From the NCBI GenBank assembly GCA_025331435.1, contig JAIWNI010000062.1:62001-126000 (forward strand): a DNA stretch of 64,000 bases. The letters are read 5' to 3'. This DNA comes from Choanephora cucurbitarum (lineage: Eukaryota > Mucoromycota > Mucoromycetes > Mucorales > Choanephoraceae). Within the stretch, counting starts at the first letter, position 1. Each line of letters opens with the position of its first letter. The notes below the pieces were generated by a model, which did not search any database, was not told where the DNA came from, and saw only the letters and a program-made list of their open reading frames with translations. Both the position numbers and the translations under genes were made by a program. This document shows positions 1-11,777 of the stretch, piece by piece.

Positions 1-438
1 CGGAATCCACCTCAAAAGGTACACCATAGAAAGAGTCGAAGTAAATCACCTGGAAGTGCCAATAATCGATCCAGATGGAGTCTGAGTGGAGGATACAGTA
101 CGAGTGATAGCAGTGATGAAGAGACATATGTGAAGGCTGCTGTAGGACATAAAGTAGAGCTTTTAAGACGTCCATTGCCTACTTTGGGTACTATCAAATA
201 CATTGGCCATGTTGATTTCGCTAAAGGAACATGGGTGGGTGTTGAATTGGAATCAAGATGTAAGTGACTATAGACTTTAAATAGGATACACTGTCTCACA
301 GCTTTCTTTTCTTTTTATTGATTTATAGTGGGTAATAATGATGGTTCTGTTGATGGAAAGCGCTATTTTGACACATTCCCACAAAGAGGTGTATTTGTTA
401 AAATAGATGATTTCAAGATTATTTCAGATAAAAAATAG
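1..438 (+). CDS. CAP-Gly domain protein, 3' end only
   Basis: The gene runs in from the left edge. A Ser/Arg/Pro-rich linker is followed by a CAP-Gly domain that ends the protein. The domain shows the GTIKYIG strand, GTWVGVEL, the NDGSVDGKRYF segment containing the glycine-rich tubulin/EB-tail binding groove, and a closing GVFVK. One intron (260-328, GTAAGT...TAG) interrupts the domain; splicing restores ESRLGNNDGS. The stop is TAG at 436-438. CAP-Gly modules bind the C-terminal EEY/F tails of tubulin or EB proteins, so a microtubule-associated role is likely. A C-terminal CAP-Gly behind a low-complexity linker fits several families (kinesin-tail or CLIP-like), and the missing 5' part would decide between them. 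Confidence 0.85.
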
Positions 439-443
439 TTGTT

Positions 444-1693
444 TTATAGTTTCTTCTTTTGATAATAATAATCCAAAAAAGCCTGTTTATCTGTCATACT
501 CAGGTTAGTCTTTCTTAACTTAGAGAGGTGGCCTAAACTGGCAATGACTGTATCTGCTGCTGTGTTCTGTAATTCTCCTTGAGATAATGATTTGACAATC
601 ATGACATTATAAAACTATCATATTTTGTGTATCCATCAGTATACTACTTTATCTTTTCTCTTTTAACTTACTTGAGAACATAGTTGAAAGAAATGCCAAT
701 AGATAGAACCCACAGTAAAAGTAGGTGGCATGTGGTTATATTCATACCTATAAAAGTCAATGTCTGTCATATTTAGTGTCTGATTATACTTTACTTGAAG
801 GCCAATAGGTGAATTCGATTTGCACTAAGTTGTAATTGATCCAAGACAGAAGAGAACTTGAGTAAGGCACGACCATTGGTAGTTGTTCCCTCTGGGAAGA
901 CAACAACGGGTCCCCAGCCTGCTTGTTTTGCCTTTTCAGCTAATTCATCTAATGTATACAGTGTGTCCTGATTCTGTGCTACTTGAGGGGATTGACCCAC
1001 CAATTGAATGGCTTCCCAAAAAGAAATCACTTTGACACGTGGTGTGTCGATAAAGACCTGAGTAAAGACAGGACTGAATCGATAGGCAAGGTAAATGATA
1101 TCTACATAGGATGTCCAGTTGGCTATAATCAAATCACCCTGTTTGACTGAGGTATCTGTGGTGCGATCACGGCTTTTGCGAAGAGAAACAGTCTCTGTCC
1201 TGATATAAAAGAAGCCCATTAAGAACAAGAGTGAACGAAACAAGACAGTAGACAACAGTCGAGTCCAAAGTCTCCTCAAGATTGGAATGGGCGACTAGTA
1301 GAGATAGATAAATTAGTGGGAAGGTATATTACAAGATGTCTAGTTTTTTTTTTCTGTTACCCAAACAAGCCCTAATAGAGGTACAGATACAATGTACATC
1401 AATGATATGCATGAGATCAAAGCAAGCTTAATCAAGCCTTGAAGTGACCCTATTGTTTTATGCACGAAACTCAACAGTGTTTTCAGTAGACTCGTGTCAG
1501 TGCGAGGAGGCTATCAACATAAAAGAGCTTAATTATTTGGTATCGATATTATAAGGAAGTGACTTTACCACAGGGGGCAAAAAAGGCTGAATTCCAGTGC
1601 TTGCATCCTAAGATAGAGAATAGCATAAATATCTTTCCAAAATAGCGTATGAGCGTGTCTGTACTTTACTCTCCACCGTGAAAACTTTTCCAT
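444..1693 (-). CDS. LOA1: Lysophosphatidic acid O-acyltransferase, LOA1/VPS66 family
   Basis: Six exons join to about 319 aa. The start ATG is at 1691-1693 (MEKFSRWR); small exons 1669-flanked (24 nt) and 1607-1569 (39 nt) follow, then a hydrophobic exon, the main acyltransferase exon, a short YEYNHMPP exon, and a last exon ending in KKKL with its stop at 444-446. The N-terminus (MEKFSRWRDASTGIQPF), one or two membrane spans, and the acyltransferase block FPEGTTTNGRALLKF match the yeast Loa1/Vps66 group of PlsC-type lipid acyltransferases, which act at ER and lipid droplets and affect vacuolar sorting. The canonical NHxxxxD motif is replaced by NWTSYVD, as in this subfamily. The length is near that of the yeast protein (about 300 aa). 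It converges on the CAP-Gly gene with only 5 bp between stop codons. Confidence 0.85.
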
Positions 1694-2208
1694 TGTTCAG
1701 AAAAAAAAAACAAAATAAAAAAGGTGCATTGGCCTCAGTCTGTTTAATCGGCTTATACGGAGATTGAAATCAGAAGAGAGATTTCAAATAAAGTGAAAGA
1801 AACAGACGCAAGTTGAAAGGATGGATATAATACCTTATTCAGATTATGCAATGTGAGTTTATCTAACAAAACGGTTAGATACAACAGCTTAGAGGCTCAC
1901 TTCCTTTTCTTTCTGTTACCAGGACTACGCTATCATTGCTAGCTGAGCTTAAATAAGCTGAACATGCAAATCTGTAAATGAGAACAAAAAGGTGTAGATA
2001 TCTGATTGGCTAGATTAAGAAATTGTTTATACAAGCCTATTTGCTACTCTACTCTCTTATTAATATCTGTGGCCTGAAATAAACTCAGCATAGAATCAAT
2101 TCCCTATTCTCTTTAATTGACACGCCCTTTTTTTTTTCCTCTTCTTCTTTTCTCTCTCTTTTTTTTTCTCTTTCTCATTTTCTTTAATACACATACACTC
2201 TATATAGA
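1694..2208. promoter_or_regulatory. Divergent promoter region of LOA1 and SEC61
   Basis: No coding sequence is visible. The SEC61-proximal part (about 2126-2185) is an almost pure pyrimidine tract of T and CT runs, directly before the SEC61 start. The same kind of CT-rich leader precedes Rab11, uS5m and other genes here, so it looks like a promoter or 5'UTR habit of this genome. A1-rich runs lie on the LOA1 side near 1700-1720. Confidence 0.5.
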
Positions 2209-3814
2209 ATGGGTTGTAAGTGGTCATAAAACAAGTGTTGTATGTGCTTTTATTCACTTTCTCTATAGTCAGGATCTTACATCTTGTTCAGCCATTCATG
2301 GCTATTCTTCCGGAAATCGCAACACCTGATCGCAAGGTATATTATACAAAACATAGAGAGTAAGAAAAAAGGGAGAAATAATAATAGACTATGGAATAGG
2401 TGCCTTTCAACCAAAAAGTAATGTGGACTGCAGTGACACTGTTTATTTTCTTGGTCATGTCTCAAGTTCCTCTCTATGGTATCATGTCCTCTGATTCAGC
2501 AGATCCTCTCTTCTGGATGAGAGTGATTCTTGCTTCTAACCGTGGTACACTAATGGAATTGGGTATCACACCTATTGTTACCTCAGGCATGATCATGCAA
2601 CTCTTGTCTGGTGCTAATATCATTGAAGTTGACTACAGTTTGAAGGAAGATAGAGCCTTGTTCAGTGGTGCACAAAAATGTAAGTTTCTTATAAAAGTGA
2701 TGGGAGTACAGTTTGACTGATCATACTGCAATTAGTATTTGCTATGATTATTGCTTTTGGCCATGCTACTGTCTCTGTCTTGACTGGTTTGTATGGTAAT
2801 CCCAGTGATATTGGTGCTGGTGTCTGTTTGATTTTGATCATTCAGTTGGTCATGGCTTCCTTGATCACCATGTTATTGGATGAATTGTTGCAAAAGGGTT
2901 ACGGTCTTGGTTCTGGTATCAACTTGTTCATTGCTACCAACATCTGTGAGACTATCTTCTGGAAAGCCCTCTCTCCTACCACCATGGATTCTGGTCGTGG
3001 TGATGAGTTCGAAGGTGCCTTGATTGCCCTTGTTCACCTCTTGATGACCCGTAAGGACAAGACTCGTGCTCTTAAGGAAGCCTTCTACCGTACCAACATG
3101 CCTAATGTCATGAGCTTGCTTTCTACTCTCTCTATCTTCTTGCTTGTCATCTACCTTCAAGGTTTCCGTGTTGAATTGCCTGTCAAGTCTAACCGTCTTC
3201 GTGGTCAACGTGGTTCTTACCCTGTCAAGTTGTTCTACACTTCCAACATGCCTATCATGCTTCAATCTACTTTGACTTCCAACATCTTTATGATCTCTCA
3301 AATGCTCTACAAGCGATTCACTGATAACATCTTTGTTCGTATCTTGGGTACCTGGGAAGCCTTGGATGGCTCTTCTCAGTTGAATGCTGTTGGTGGTATT
3401 GCTTACTATTTGAGTGCTCCTCGTAGTCTCAGTGCTGCTCTCTTGGACCCTATTCATACCGTAGTCTATGTTGCCTTGATGTTGACTACCTGTGCCTTAT
3501 TGAGTAAGACATGGATCGAAATCTCTGGTGCTTCCCCTCGTGATGTTGCTCGCCAATTGAAGGACCAACAATTGGTCATTGCTGGTTACCGTGATACTAG
3601 TATGTACAAGGAATTGAAGCGTGTTATTCCTGTTGCTGCTTCCTTTGGTGGTGCCTGTTTAGGTGCTGTCTCTGTTGTCGCTGATATGGTTGGCGCTATT
3701 GGTTCTGGTACTGGTATCTTGTTGTGTGTCACCATCATTTTCCAATACTTTGAAATGTTTGCTAAGGAACAAATGGAAGGTGGTATGGGTTTGGAAGCCA
3801 TGATGGCTCAATAA
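2209..3814 (+). CDS. SEC61: Protein transport protein Sec61 subunit alpha
   Basis: Channel-forming subunit of the ER protein-conducting translocon. Four exons (2209-2215, 2269-2336, 2400-2679, 2736-3814) give exactly 478 codons, so 477 aa against 480 in yeast Sec61p. The first exon is only 7 nt (ATGGGTT), and splicing yields [12 protein letters not shown], matching the family N-terminus. Next come the plug/TM2 region ([19 protein letters not shown]), the [16 protein letters not shown] segment, ten predicted membrane spans, and the GTWEAL and [15 protein letters not shown] cytosolic loops that contact the ribosome. The stop TAA is at 3812-3814. Codon use in exon 4 is strongly biased (GGT, GCC, CTT, AAG), consistent with high expression. 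The ATG downstream of the last intron at 2744 is internal and not a start. Confidence 0.98.
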
Positions 3815-3956
3815 GCTCTTCATTATTATTATTATTATTAGTATTATACAATTCTTTTTCTTTTCTTTTTTTTTGCATATTTTCCTTCATATAGTAAGTT
3901 ACTCTCTCTCTTGCTTTTAAACAAAATAAATCGTTTCTCTCTTTATTGTTATTGTA

Positions 3957-4709
3957 TCAAAATTTAAAAAGTGTGTTGTACATTTGTTCAAAATCATGTC
4001 GAAGAGGTATCTTTTTTGTGTCAAGACCAATAATCACCATCCCTGAGATCAATGCAATGCTAATGCCTGCAATGACGCCCTTTTGCAAACGACGCTTGTG
4101 ACGCAATTGACCCTCTATCTCTTGATGTGTGATATTGTGTCCATGTTGAGGCACACTGCGTGGAGTCTGAATTGGCTTTTGTAGTAATTTTTGAATGCCA
4201 CCTACAATATGATAGGTTGCTGTCAAAATCAAGGCTGTATGAAGACTGTAGGTGATCACAGGTCTGTTCTGCAATCCCCATGCAACATAACCAAAGTCAA
4301 TAAAAGAAGAGTCACCATAGTACTGAACAGGTAAGTAACGCACAAGGTAGTAATGTAAGCCCATCAAGGGAATCAGCAAGTATCCCATGGCACGATGGGT
4401 ATTGTTGGTAGGTTGTTTCCAGTACACACGCAGCCCGTACTTGCCGAGACCTGCCAAGACATGAAGTAGACCTGCACCAGTCACTAACAGTCCCTCTGTG
4501 TGCTGGTCTTGATAGAAGGGTCGACCAAGTAAGATCCAGTGGTTCGAAAGTCGAGCACCACCAATATTGGCTGCTATGATTTGTGCGCCATGAAGGATAC
4601 TGAATGTGGTAAAGGCGATAGCTGATGCATTTTGAACTTTAGTTAATAATTGATATGCTTTTTGAGTAGTCAGAAAAGGTCGAGGTGTAGTGCCAATAGG
4701 GCTAGCCAT
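3957..4709 (-). CDS. MCP1: Mcp1-like mitochondrial membrane protein
   Basis: A single-exon gene of 250 aa, starting at ATG 4707-4709. Several hydrophobic segments with conserved histidines (SILHGAQ, HVLAGLGKYG, HRAMGYLLIPLMGLHYYLVR, LHTALILTATYHIVGG) and a C-terminal span match the Mcp1 family. These are heme-binding, cytochrome b-like membrane proteins of the mitochondrial outer membrane. Yeast Mcp1 interacts with Vps13 and suppresses loss of ERMES components in lipid transfer between organelles. The family assignment comes from motif memory; function in this organism is inferred. It is convergent with SEC61 (142 bp between stops) and divergent from the gene at 5065. Confidence 0.8.
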   Translation of the reverse strand: MASPIGTTPRPFLTTQKAYQLLTKVQNASAIAFTTFSILHGAQIIAANIGGARLSNHWILLGRPFYQDQHTEGLLVTGAGLLHVLAGLGKYGLRVYWKQPTNNTHRAMGYLLIPLMGLHYYLVRYLPVQYYGDSSFIDFGYVAWGLQNRPVITYSLHTALILTATYHIVGGIQKLLQKPIQTPRSVPQHGHNITHQEIEGQLRHKRRLQKGVIAGISIALISGMVIIGLDTKKIPLRHDFEQMYNTLFKF

Positions 4710-5064
4710 TGTAATAAGAGAGGGGGGTGAAGGTAAAGCAAAAGAAGAAGAAAAATCAATCTAGACAAAAAACAAGATCTTTAATCTCAGTTAACCCTGC
4801 TCTGACAACTTCCTTTTTGGGTGTTTCGAAAAAATCAGCTATTTTCGTTCTCTTTATTTCTTTTTAAAGAATATACATGAAATGAGTAACAATACCAATA
4901 ATGAAAATACCATTAATAGAAACCAAGAAAGTATGAGATGCTTCCTTTTATAGAGGATACAACAAAACCAACAACAACAAAAAATTAGTGAAGAGATAGA
5001 GAGAGGGGGGGAGATCTACATTTAACAACTGATCAAAAAAGAAATTATTTTTTTAGATTACGAG
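4710..5064. promoter_or_regulatory. Divergent promoter, MCP1-like / unknown coiled-coil gene
   Basis: 355 bp with no coding potential. It holds A-rich and AAC-repeat stretches (about 4960-4985) and a GAGA/G run at 4990-5010, 55-75 bp before the + strand start. No TATA box is convincing. Confidence 0.35.
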
Positions 5065-6124
5065 ATGCAAGGTCCAAAAAAAGGCAAGATGACTCCAGCG
5101 CGTCGACTGGCAGCAGTGGAAGCTATGCAAAGATATCGGCCATTCGATCGACCTCATTCCCAAGTGGCCGATGCATGGTTGAGTGTACTAAGAGCGACGA
5201 ACGCTGTCGATAAAGAAGAGCACCCTGTTGGTTTGACTACAGTCAAGACAGCAGTCAAAAAGTATTACCCTACCGCAAGCGATTATCGGTTCATGCCTGA
5301 GGTCGATTCAGATAGTGGGGGTGACATGCTTCAAATGAGGGGACGCAGGCTATGCGAATCGGTAAGATGTTTTTTCTTTTGTTGATCGTCCTTTCTACTC
5401 ACTCCAACAGATGACTGAAGCTGTAGTAAAAAAAGAAAATAAAGGCAAGAGCAAGACAAAAAGAAGAAAGACAAAGGAAACAGAGTCTGACGTTGCAGAA
5501 GATGAGCCAGAAACGAATAGTCCAAGCCAAACAGATAATATTGCCCCATCAAATGATCCTGTAGATACCAATAGAGCAGAACCCTCTTTTTCAGCTGTAA
5601 ATCAACCTTTTGAGTCACTAGATAGAACCATGGCCATTGCGACTGAAGCCCATGTGTCTCAACATAATTTGCTTCAAAAGATGAATCATTTAATGCAGCA
5701 GCAATTGACTGCACACACAAATATGTGTGATAATCTAAAACAGATGACTGAATGCTACAAGGAGATGAACCGTGTTCAAGCTGAAGCAGTAGAACGCCAG
5801 AACGAGATCAATCATCAGTTTATGCAGGCCATGTTATCAAGTCAGCAACAATTCTTTGGCCAGCTCAACACTTGGATGCAGCACGTCAATGTAGGCCTAT
5901 CTCGTCTTGGTCAACCACCTATCGTGGCTAGTACCTTTCCTGTTGCTGCACCTAACATGACGCCCATTCATGCTCCGATTCTGGCCCCTGCTGCCAATCC
6001 TACTGTCATTCCCGCTGCTCCTGCTGCTCCTGCTACTAGTTCTGCTACTGGTCCTATGATGACAGTATTCAGCAGCAATCAAACGCGTACTACTCAACAA
6101 AGAAAAAGACCAAAGAAGCAATAA
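5065..6124 (+). CDS. Unknown protein, basic N-terminal domain plus coiled coil
   Basis: Two exons (5065-5361 and 5411-6124; a 49-nt intron, phase 0) give 336 aa. I do not recognise the family. Residues 1-90 are basic and contain a short conserved-looking block (RPFDRPHSQVADAWLSVL, then TTVKTAVKKYY). It resembles the Myb/SANT-like or small helical DNA-binding domains seen in many lineage-expanded fungal proteins, but this is only an impression. Next comes a lysine-rich, nuclear-localisation-like stretch (KGKSKTKRRKTK), an acidic linker, a Gln/Met-rich segment of about 100 residues with strong coiled-coil character (QHNLLQKMNHLMQQQ onward), an Ala/Pro-rich tail, and a basic C-terminus (QQRKRPKKQ). 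A nuclear, self-associating DNA- or chromatin-binding protein is a reasonable inference. Confidence 0.75.
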
Positions 6125-6865
6125 AGCAATGCTATTATTTGGACATTTTCTTTTACGGAGATAAACAAGGTGTCATCATAGTTTCTTTTTATGAGTTTGC
6201 AAAAAGAAAAATCACAACTTTTCTTTTTATTCAGGGCTCCAAGCCTTATCGGTAAAGAAACCGAGTATGATTATAATTATCCTAACAAAATCTCTTTATA
6301 AAATTGAGCGCTTTCAGAGCAGACATATCCATAACTTCTTTAAACATTAGTTATTGTACTCTCCAAATTCTTCTCGTGTTGTACAAGAGGCTATTGTTAA
6401 CGTAATAATGAATCTTCGCAAATGCTTTTTCGGATTTATTCTCATACACTTCTAGTTCGATACAAGTATCTCAATCTTTTAACTGGCTTGGAGTGTAATG
6501 CATGATCAGTATATAAGAAATTGTAGGAAACAAGAAGTCATCATTAACCATCCTTCTAATACTCGATCAATCGATATTAGACAAGATCTTCAGGTATCGA
6601 ATAGCTCTCGGGAATTCAACGCAATTTGGTAGGTAACTCCTGATCCTGACATTTCATAGTAACAAAAATTTTTAGCGCTTTTGTTTCCTTATATAGACTG
6701 GAATCAGCTTGGAAATCGCATTAAAAGATCAAACACAAGTGTATTATTATCATCCCACATTTCGATAAAAAAAAATGGAATACAGTGTTGCTTTATTTTT
6801 TGCGCATATATACAAAATAGTTCACTCAACGCACTTTGATCCATTGCTTTATTAATAAATGCTGC
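6125..6865. other. Intergenic, convergent 3' ends
   Basis: 741 bp between the stop codons of two convergent genes. It is AT-rich, without an open frame of useful length and without a repeat I can see. It holds the two 3' UTRs. Confidence 0.5.
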
Positions 6866-7270
6866 TTAGGAAGCGCGAAATTCAAGGCCAACATGTAGTT
6901 CGCCTTGGGATTTCTTTTCGTTCTTTCTATTTCTCAAGGTAATCCACACATCCATAGATGGTGCATCAGCAACTTGTTCAAATTCCACGCTAGCTTCCCC
7001 AATTAGATCTTTCCCAATATAGTCCTGGTCAAACACTCTGAAGTGCACCTTGTTCCTTGGGTAGTTCTCTTCAATAGGAAATGTAAATTGCGAGTTCCAT
7101 AGTGGATTGTTGGTATTGTCAATAACACGAGTTGTTTGACGTGAATCATCCTCGAGCCAGAGTTCAACATAAGGATCGTTTTTGCTGATGAAGTCTTTCT
7201 TTGCTAACTTCTTGGCTTCAATCACATTCACCAATAAAACGCCTTCAGGCTTTCGATCTGTCGTGTACAT
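6866..7270 (-). CDS. C2 domain-only protein
   Basis: A single exon of 134 aa, almost entirely one C2 domain: GVLLVNVIEAKKLA (strand 1), the first calcium loop KKDFISKNDPYVEL, TRVIDNTNNPLWN, the third loop FRVFDQDYIGKDLIG, and the closing strand GELHVGLEF. The aspartates expected to bind calcium in loops 1 and 3 are all present (D at KKD and NDPY; D, D and D in FDQDYIGKD), so calcium-dependent phospholipid binding is likely. Stand-alone C2 proteins of this size occur in fungi and plants as soluble membrane-recruited adaptors. There is no signal peptide or membrane span. The start ATG is at 7268-7270 and the stop at 6866-6868. Confidence 0.85.
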   Translation of the reverse strand: MYTTDRKPEGVLLVNVIEAKKLAKKDFISKNDPYVELWLEDDSRQTTRVIDNTNNPLWNSQFTFPIEENYPRNKVHFRVFDQDYIGKDLIGEASVEFEQVADAPSMDVWITLRNRKNEKKSQGELHVGLEFRAS

Positions 7271-10050
7271 TTGTGTGTTTTCTTTTAATGAAAGAGAAGA
7301 AGAAACGAGAGCATGAGTACCTTTACTTTATTTTATTTTTATTCAACGGAGTTATTTTCCTTTTTGAATTGACGCAAAAAATACGTCCTATTAAGCTTGT
7401 ACAAGGTACAGTGTACAACATGTCAAATATACAGAATTCGTTATTCAAGATGAATCACATGTCCACCATTTGAGTAACAGACACTATTGATTTTCTTAGG
7501 AGATATAGACTATAGTGCCTTCAATAGTTGGCAACTAGGAAATGCAATCAATACTTAGTAACACCAATGTATCAAATGCCCTCTTATTTACAAATCAAAT
7601 GACGACATAATCGTGTTAGACAGATAGAAAGTCATATCTATGAACAAGAAACTAGTAGTTTTGTATTAAATTAGCTACGATCTAGCAAAACAAGTATATG
7701 TTTCTTTCTTTGAAGAGAGAAGAGGAGATCTGTTATGGATCAAAAAAGCGGCAAGCATCAATTTAGTTGGCAATAAAGTATGTTTGTTTTCGCCTTCTCC
7801 CTTTCCGTCTTATCATATGACAGAGTTGCCTGTAAGGAGCTGTGTGAACCGAAACCGGTTGAATATATCTTCTGCATCCCAAAGATTTTGTAACCCCTTC
7901 AACCACGTAGTTTATCTGTAGCAAGGCAAAAAATACAATAAGACACTCACATTTCTGAATGAAAAAGTACTATTTTCTCGCTTTTAGCTCTAAAATAGGA
8001 AAATACTGTCACCATGTATGTAAGAGAAACTTTATAGATATGTTTGCAGTTTATCCATCCTTGCATGTATCACAAAGCATACACGCAGGCATCAAATGTT
8101 TCAACTCTAATTTGGAAATTTTTGAATTTATGACACTAACATCATCGATTATTCATGCTTCTATTCAATTCATTGACCCAGGACTCGACCATTATCTTTT
8201 TTTTTTATATTCTTTTGATACACTTCACGGATTCCAACAAACACAAAGCTTGTCTCATCTTATGCTGACCATGGTTTAATTCATTTAAGAGTCATTGTAC
8301 ATTGTCATTCATTCGCTGATTTTGAACTTTGAATCCCCACTAGTTTATTCAAGTGAAATGTAGATAGTGCATTTGTATCAATTGAATGTCTCTAGGCCAA
8401 AATGTTCCTATCATATGTCTGTTTCATCTTATCGTTTTGATTGTATACCAATTTACAATAAAATTTGTTCTGAAAGAGATACAATCTTGAGCTCAATCTG
8501 TTCAATTACAATCTCAAATGATAACAAGAGTCATCGATCGTTTGCTTCACTTAAACAAGCATAATTGATTTTTATACTTTCTAATCAGAGGGAGAGAAAA
8601 GAGGTTGACTTATTCATGATTTCCATTCTCATTATTTAGTTTTTCCGAAGGACGATCAAGTCTAGCATCATCATTCAAGACTCATATTACAGAGACCCAT
8701 TAAAGATTTTGTTGATAACGAGAGTGTAACTCGGATCATAAATCAACAGTTTCCCCTTTCGGTTAGAGCAGCTTTATGATAGAGGCGTACTTGAAACCTT
8801 CTTGAGAGAAGATAGTCTGACCGAGTATCAGATCCCTGTAAGTCTTACCATTTTAACGAACATTGCCATTTGAATATATTTATGGAGAACGAAATGCCTG
8901 TAAAGTAATACAAGAATTGGGAGATCCTTCGCTTTTACTAGAAATTTAGGACAAAGAGATTTTTCTAAAAAAAAAAGGCCTCTTTATGCATCTTTTGATT
9001 TACCTATTTTTTTTTCAAGGGATAAAGAGTCATGCCAGAAAAAAGCCTATCGAGTAATTCCTATTGAATAAAACATGATTTACGCGGTATAGACACCTTT
9101 TTTTTTCTCCTCCTCTCTGACGAAGTTACTTCTTCCTCGATTCATGCCGCAAGTAACCTTTTCTTATCAACTCCTCTAAAATTCAAGTAACACAAAATAC
9201 GCGGAGCAAGAAAAAGTCTAAGCTTGTCAGCAAAATCAGAAGTGATGCTTTAACATTCAGATCTGGTTGTTCTTGAGCATTCAATTTTAAGTAGAAACAA
9301 AATAGCAGAACGAAAAAGCGCTAAGGAGATGAAAAGAGCCTATGGAGTTCTTTCTATTCATATTACCCAATGATTCTGTTTGGTATAACGCATTGCTTTT
9401 TGTATTAATCTTTCTTTATGTATATCATTGGCTCTAACAGAAAAGGCAGTTTTAACCCGCAAGAATAAAAAACACTCATATGGCTGTTCAGCTTCGATAA
9501 GGTATTGTTCAGTCCTCTGTGTCTGTACATGTTGGCTAGACAGGCATGAAATCTGATTGCTGTAAATGTATATTTTCGTTAAAGAAAATATCTGGCCGTT
9601 CTATTAAATTCATGTCCTAAGTAGGTTCGGTAAGCCATATCTATATTTGCTAGAAACTATTTGGGACAATTTCTAAAGACTATGAACGAAATGAAAGCCA
9701 AAGGTAGAAGAAAGGTACAATGGCTCTCAAGAAAAAAGCTCTTTAGGCTATGAAGAACACAACTAACTCTTGCACTATTAGATACAAAAACATTGCAATC
9801 TATCAATTGTATTTTTTCAACTGCTTTATATAATCATATTTGCAAACCTAGCTCATAGCTATTTTTAGATCGAAGTATGCATTGCGCAAACCCTTCTGTC
9901 TTTACATCTAGTAAGAGTGTTTCGAAGACATGTTAGCTCTTTACAAAATAACAAGTCACGTTTTTTTTTACTGAAATCAAGCTTCAACCTGGCTAATTAT
10001 TTTTTTTTTGACTTATTCCTTTAAGCAACAAAAGTTTAGCCCTAGTCGAC
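7271..10050. other. Long gene-poor interval
   Basis: 2.78 kb of AT-rich DNA between the C2 gene and mL57. The longest open frames (for example 7959-8279) have no compositional or motif support. The first part must hold the C2 gene promoter and the last part the mL57 promoter. A short coding-like relic is listed separately near 8.7-8.95 kb. I saw no tRNA, snRNA or terminal repeats. Confidence 0.45.
8684..8949 (+). pseudogene. Possible decayed coding relic
   Basis: Three neighbouring pieces read like protein but lie in different frames. About 8684-8780 gives a segment with KDFVDNESVTRIINQQ; about 8760-8837 gives LEQLYDRGVLETFLRED; and 8881-8949 gives YGERNACKVIQELGDP ending at a stop. The first two join by a single +1 shift around 8775-8782. 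Charged and Glu/Asp-rich residues at this density are unusual for random AT-rich DNA. I do not recognise the parent protein. A chance assembly cannot be excluded. Confidence 0.25.
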
Positions 10051-10665
10051 ATGTTGAGTTCTGCCCTTAAGCAATTCACTGGTACCTTCCCTCTCTAAAA
10101 CTAGCATGCAAATGCTCACTGTTTATTTAGCTCAACAGCCTATGCGTTGTCGTGCCTTTCACAATGCTCGCACCTTGCATGCCGAAAAGTCAGTTTCACC
10201 TTCCTTCAACACACAAGCAGTAGCCGAGCAATTCAGTTTATCACCTGCTACTTTGGCACAGGCTTTGACACACAAATCATACAAGCATGGAAAAGTACCT
10301 ACAAATGAGCGTCTTCAATATGTTGGACGTCGTTCACTTGAATTTTTTGCCATGGAAGCCAATTTGGCAAAAAAGAACAATGTTACTGAATTGGCCGATG
10401 CTGTCAAGAGCGTTTTCAAAGTAGATCATTTGACCAACAAATTTGATGCTTTAGGTTTAGAAGCAGGCGTTCAATGTGATTTGGTAATGGTTTTCATAAA
10501 TCCAAGATGTACATAGTACTGATTTTTTTTATTCTTTAAAACTAGCCAAAGGGCAAAGTTACTTCTGCTGTTAAGGTTCAGGTTGTTGAAGCAATGGTTG
10601 GTGCTGTGTATCATGAGCGTGGTTTGAATGCAGCCAAAGAGTTTGTAAAGAAGCATGTATTGTAA
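10051..10665 (+). CDS. MRPL15: Mitochondrial large ribosomal subunit protein mL57 (RNase III-like)
   Basis: Three exons (10051-10081, 10131-10483, 10546-10665) give 168 codons, so 167 aa. After a presequence-like start (MLSSALKQFTA...), the body is an RNase III-fold domain: LAQALTHKSYKHGKVPTNER, then YVGRRSLEFFAMEAN, VFKVDHLTNKFDALGL and the late helix VVEAMVGAVYHERG. In true RNase III the signature reads LEFLGD. Here the corresponding block reads LQYVGR, so the catalytic Glu and Asp are lost. A catalytically dead RNase III domain is the hallmark of mL57/Mrpl15 and mL44, which serve as structural mitoribosome proteins. The lack of a dsRNA-binding domain and the size favour mL57. It sits next to the complex I gene and uS5m, both mitochondrial. 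Confidence 0.8.
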
Positions 10666-10821
10666 ATAAACAACTTATCGTTATAAATATACATATATAC
10701 ATTGAGAGTCCAAAAAAACATTATGTATTTCTACTATCTCTTTTTTTTTATTGTCGATTCATTAAAGCAATATTATTAACAAAAAAAAACACTGTATCAT
10801 AAGAATGCAATGAAAATCTCT

Positions 10822-11777
<956 letters not shown>

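Noticed and set aside
2873..3457. 194-codon minus-strand frame inside SEC61
   Set aside because: Antisense shadow of the biased SEC61 exon; no motif.
7959..8564. Two open frames of 65-106 codons in the 7.3-10 kb gap
   Set aside because: Composition is that of random AT-rich DNA (Ile, Phe, Ser, His), with no splice partners or motif.
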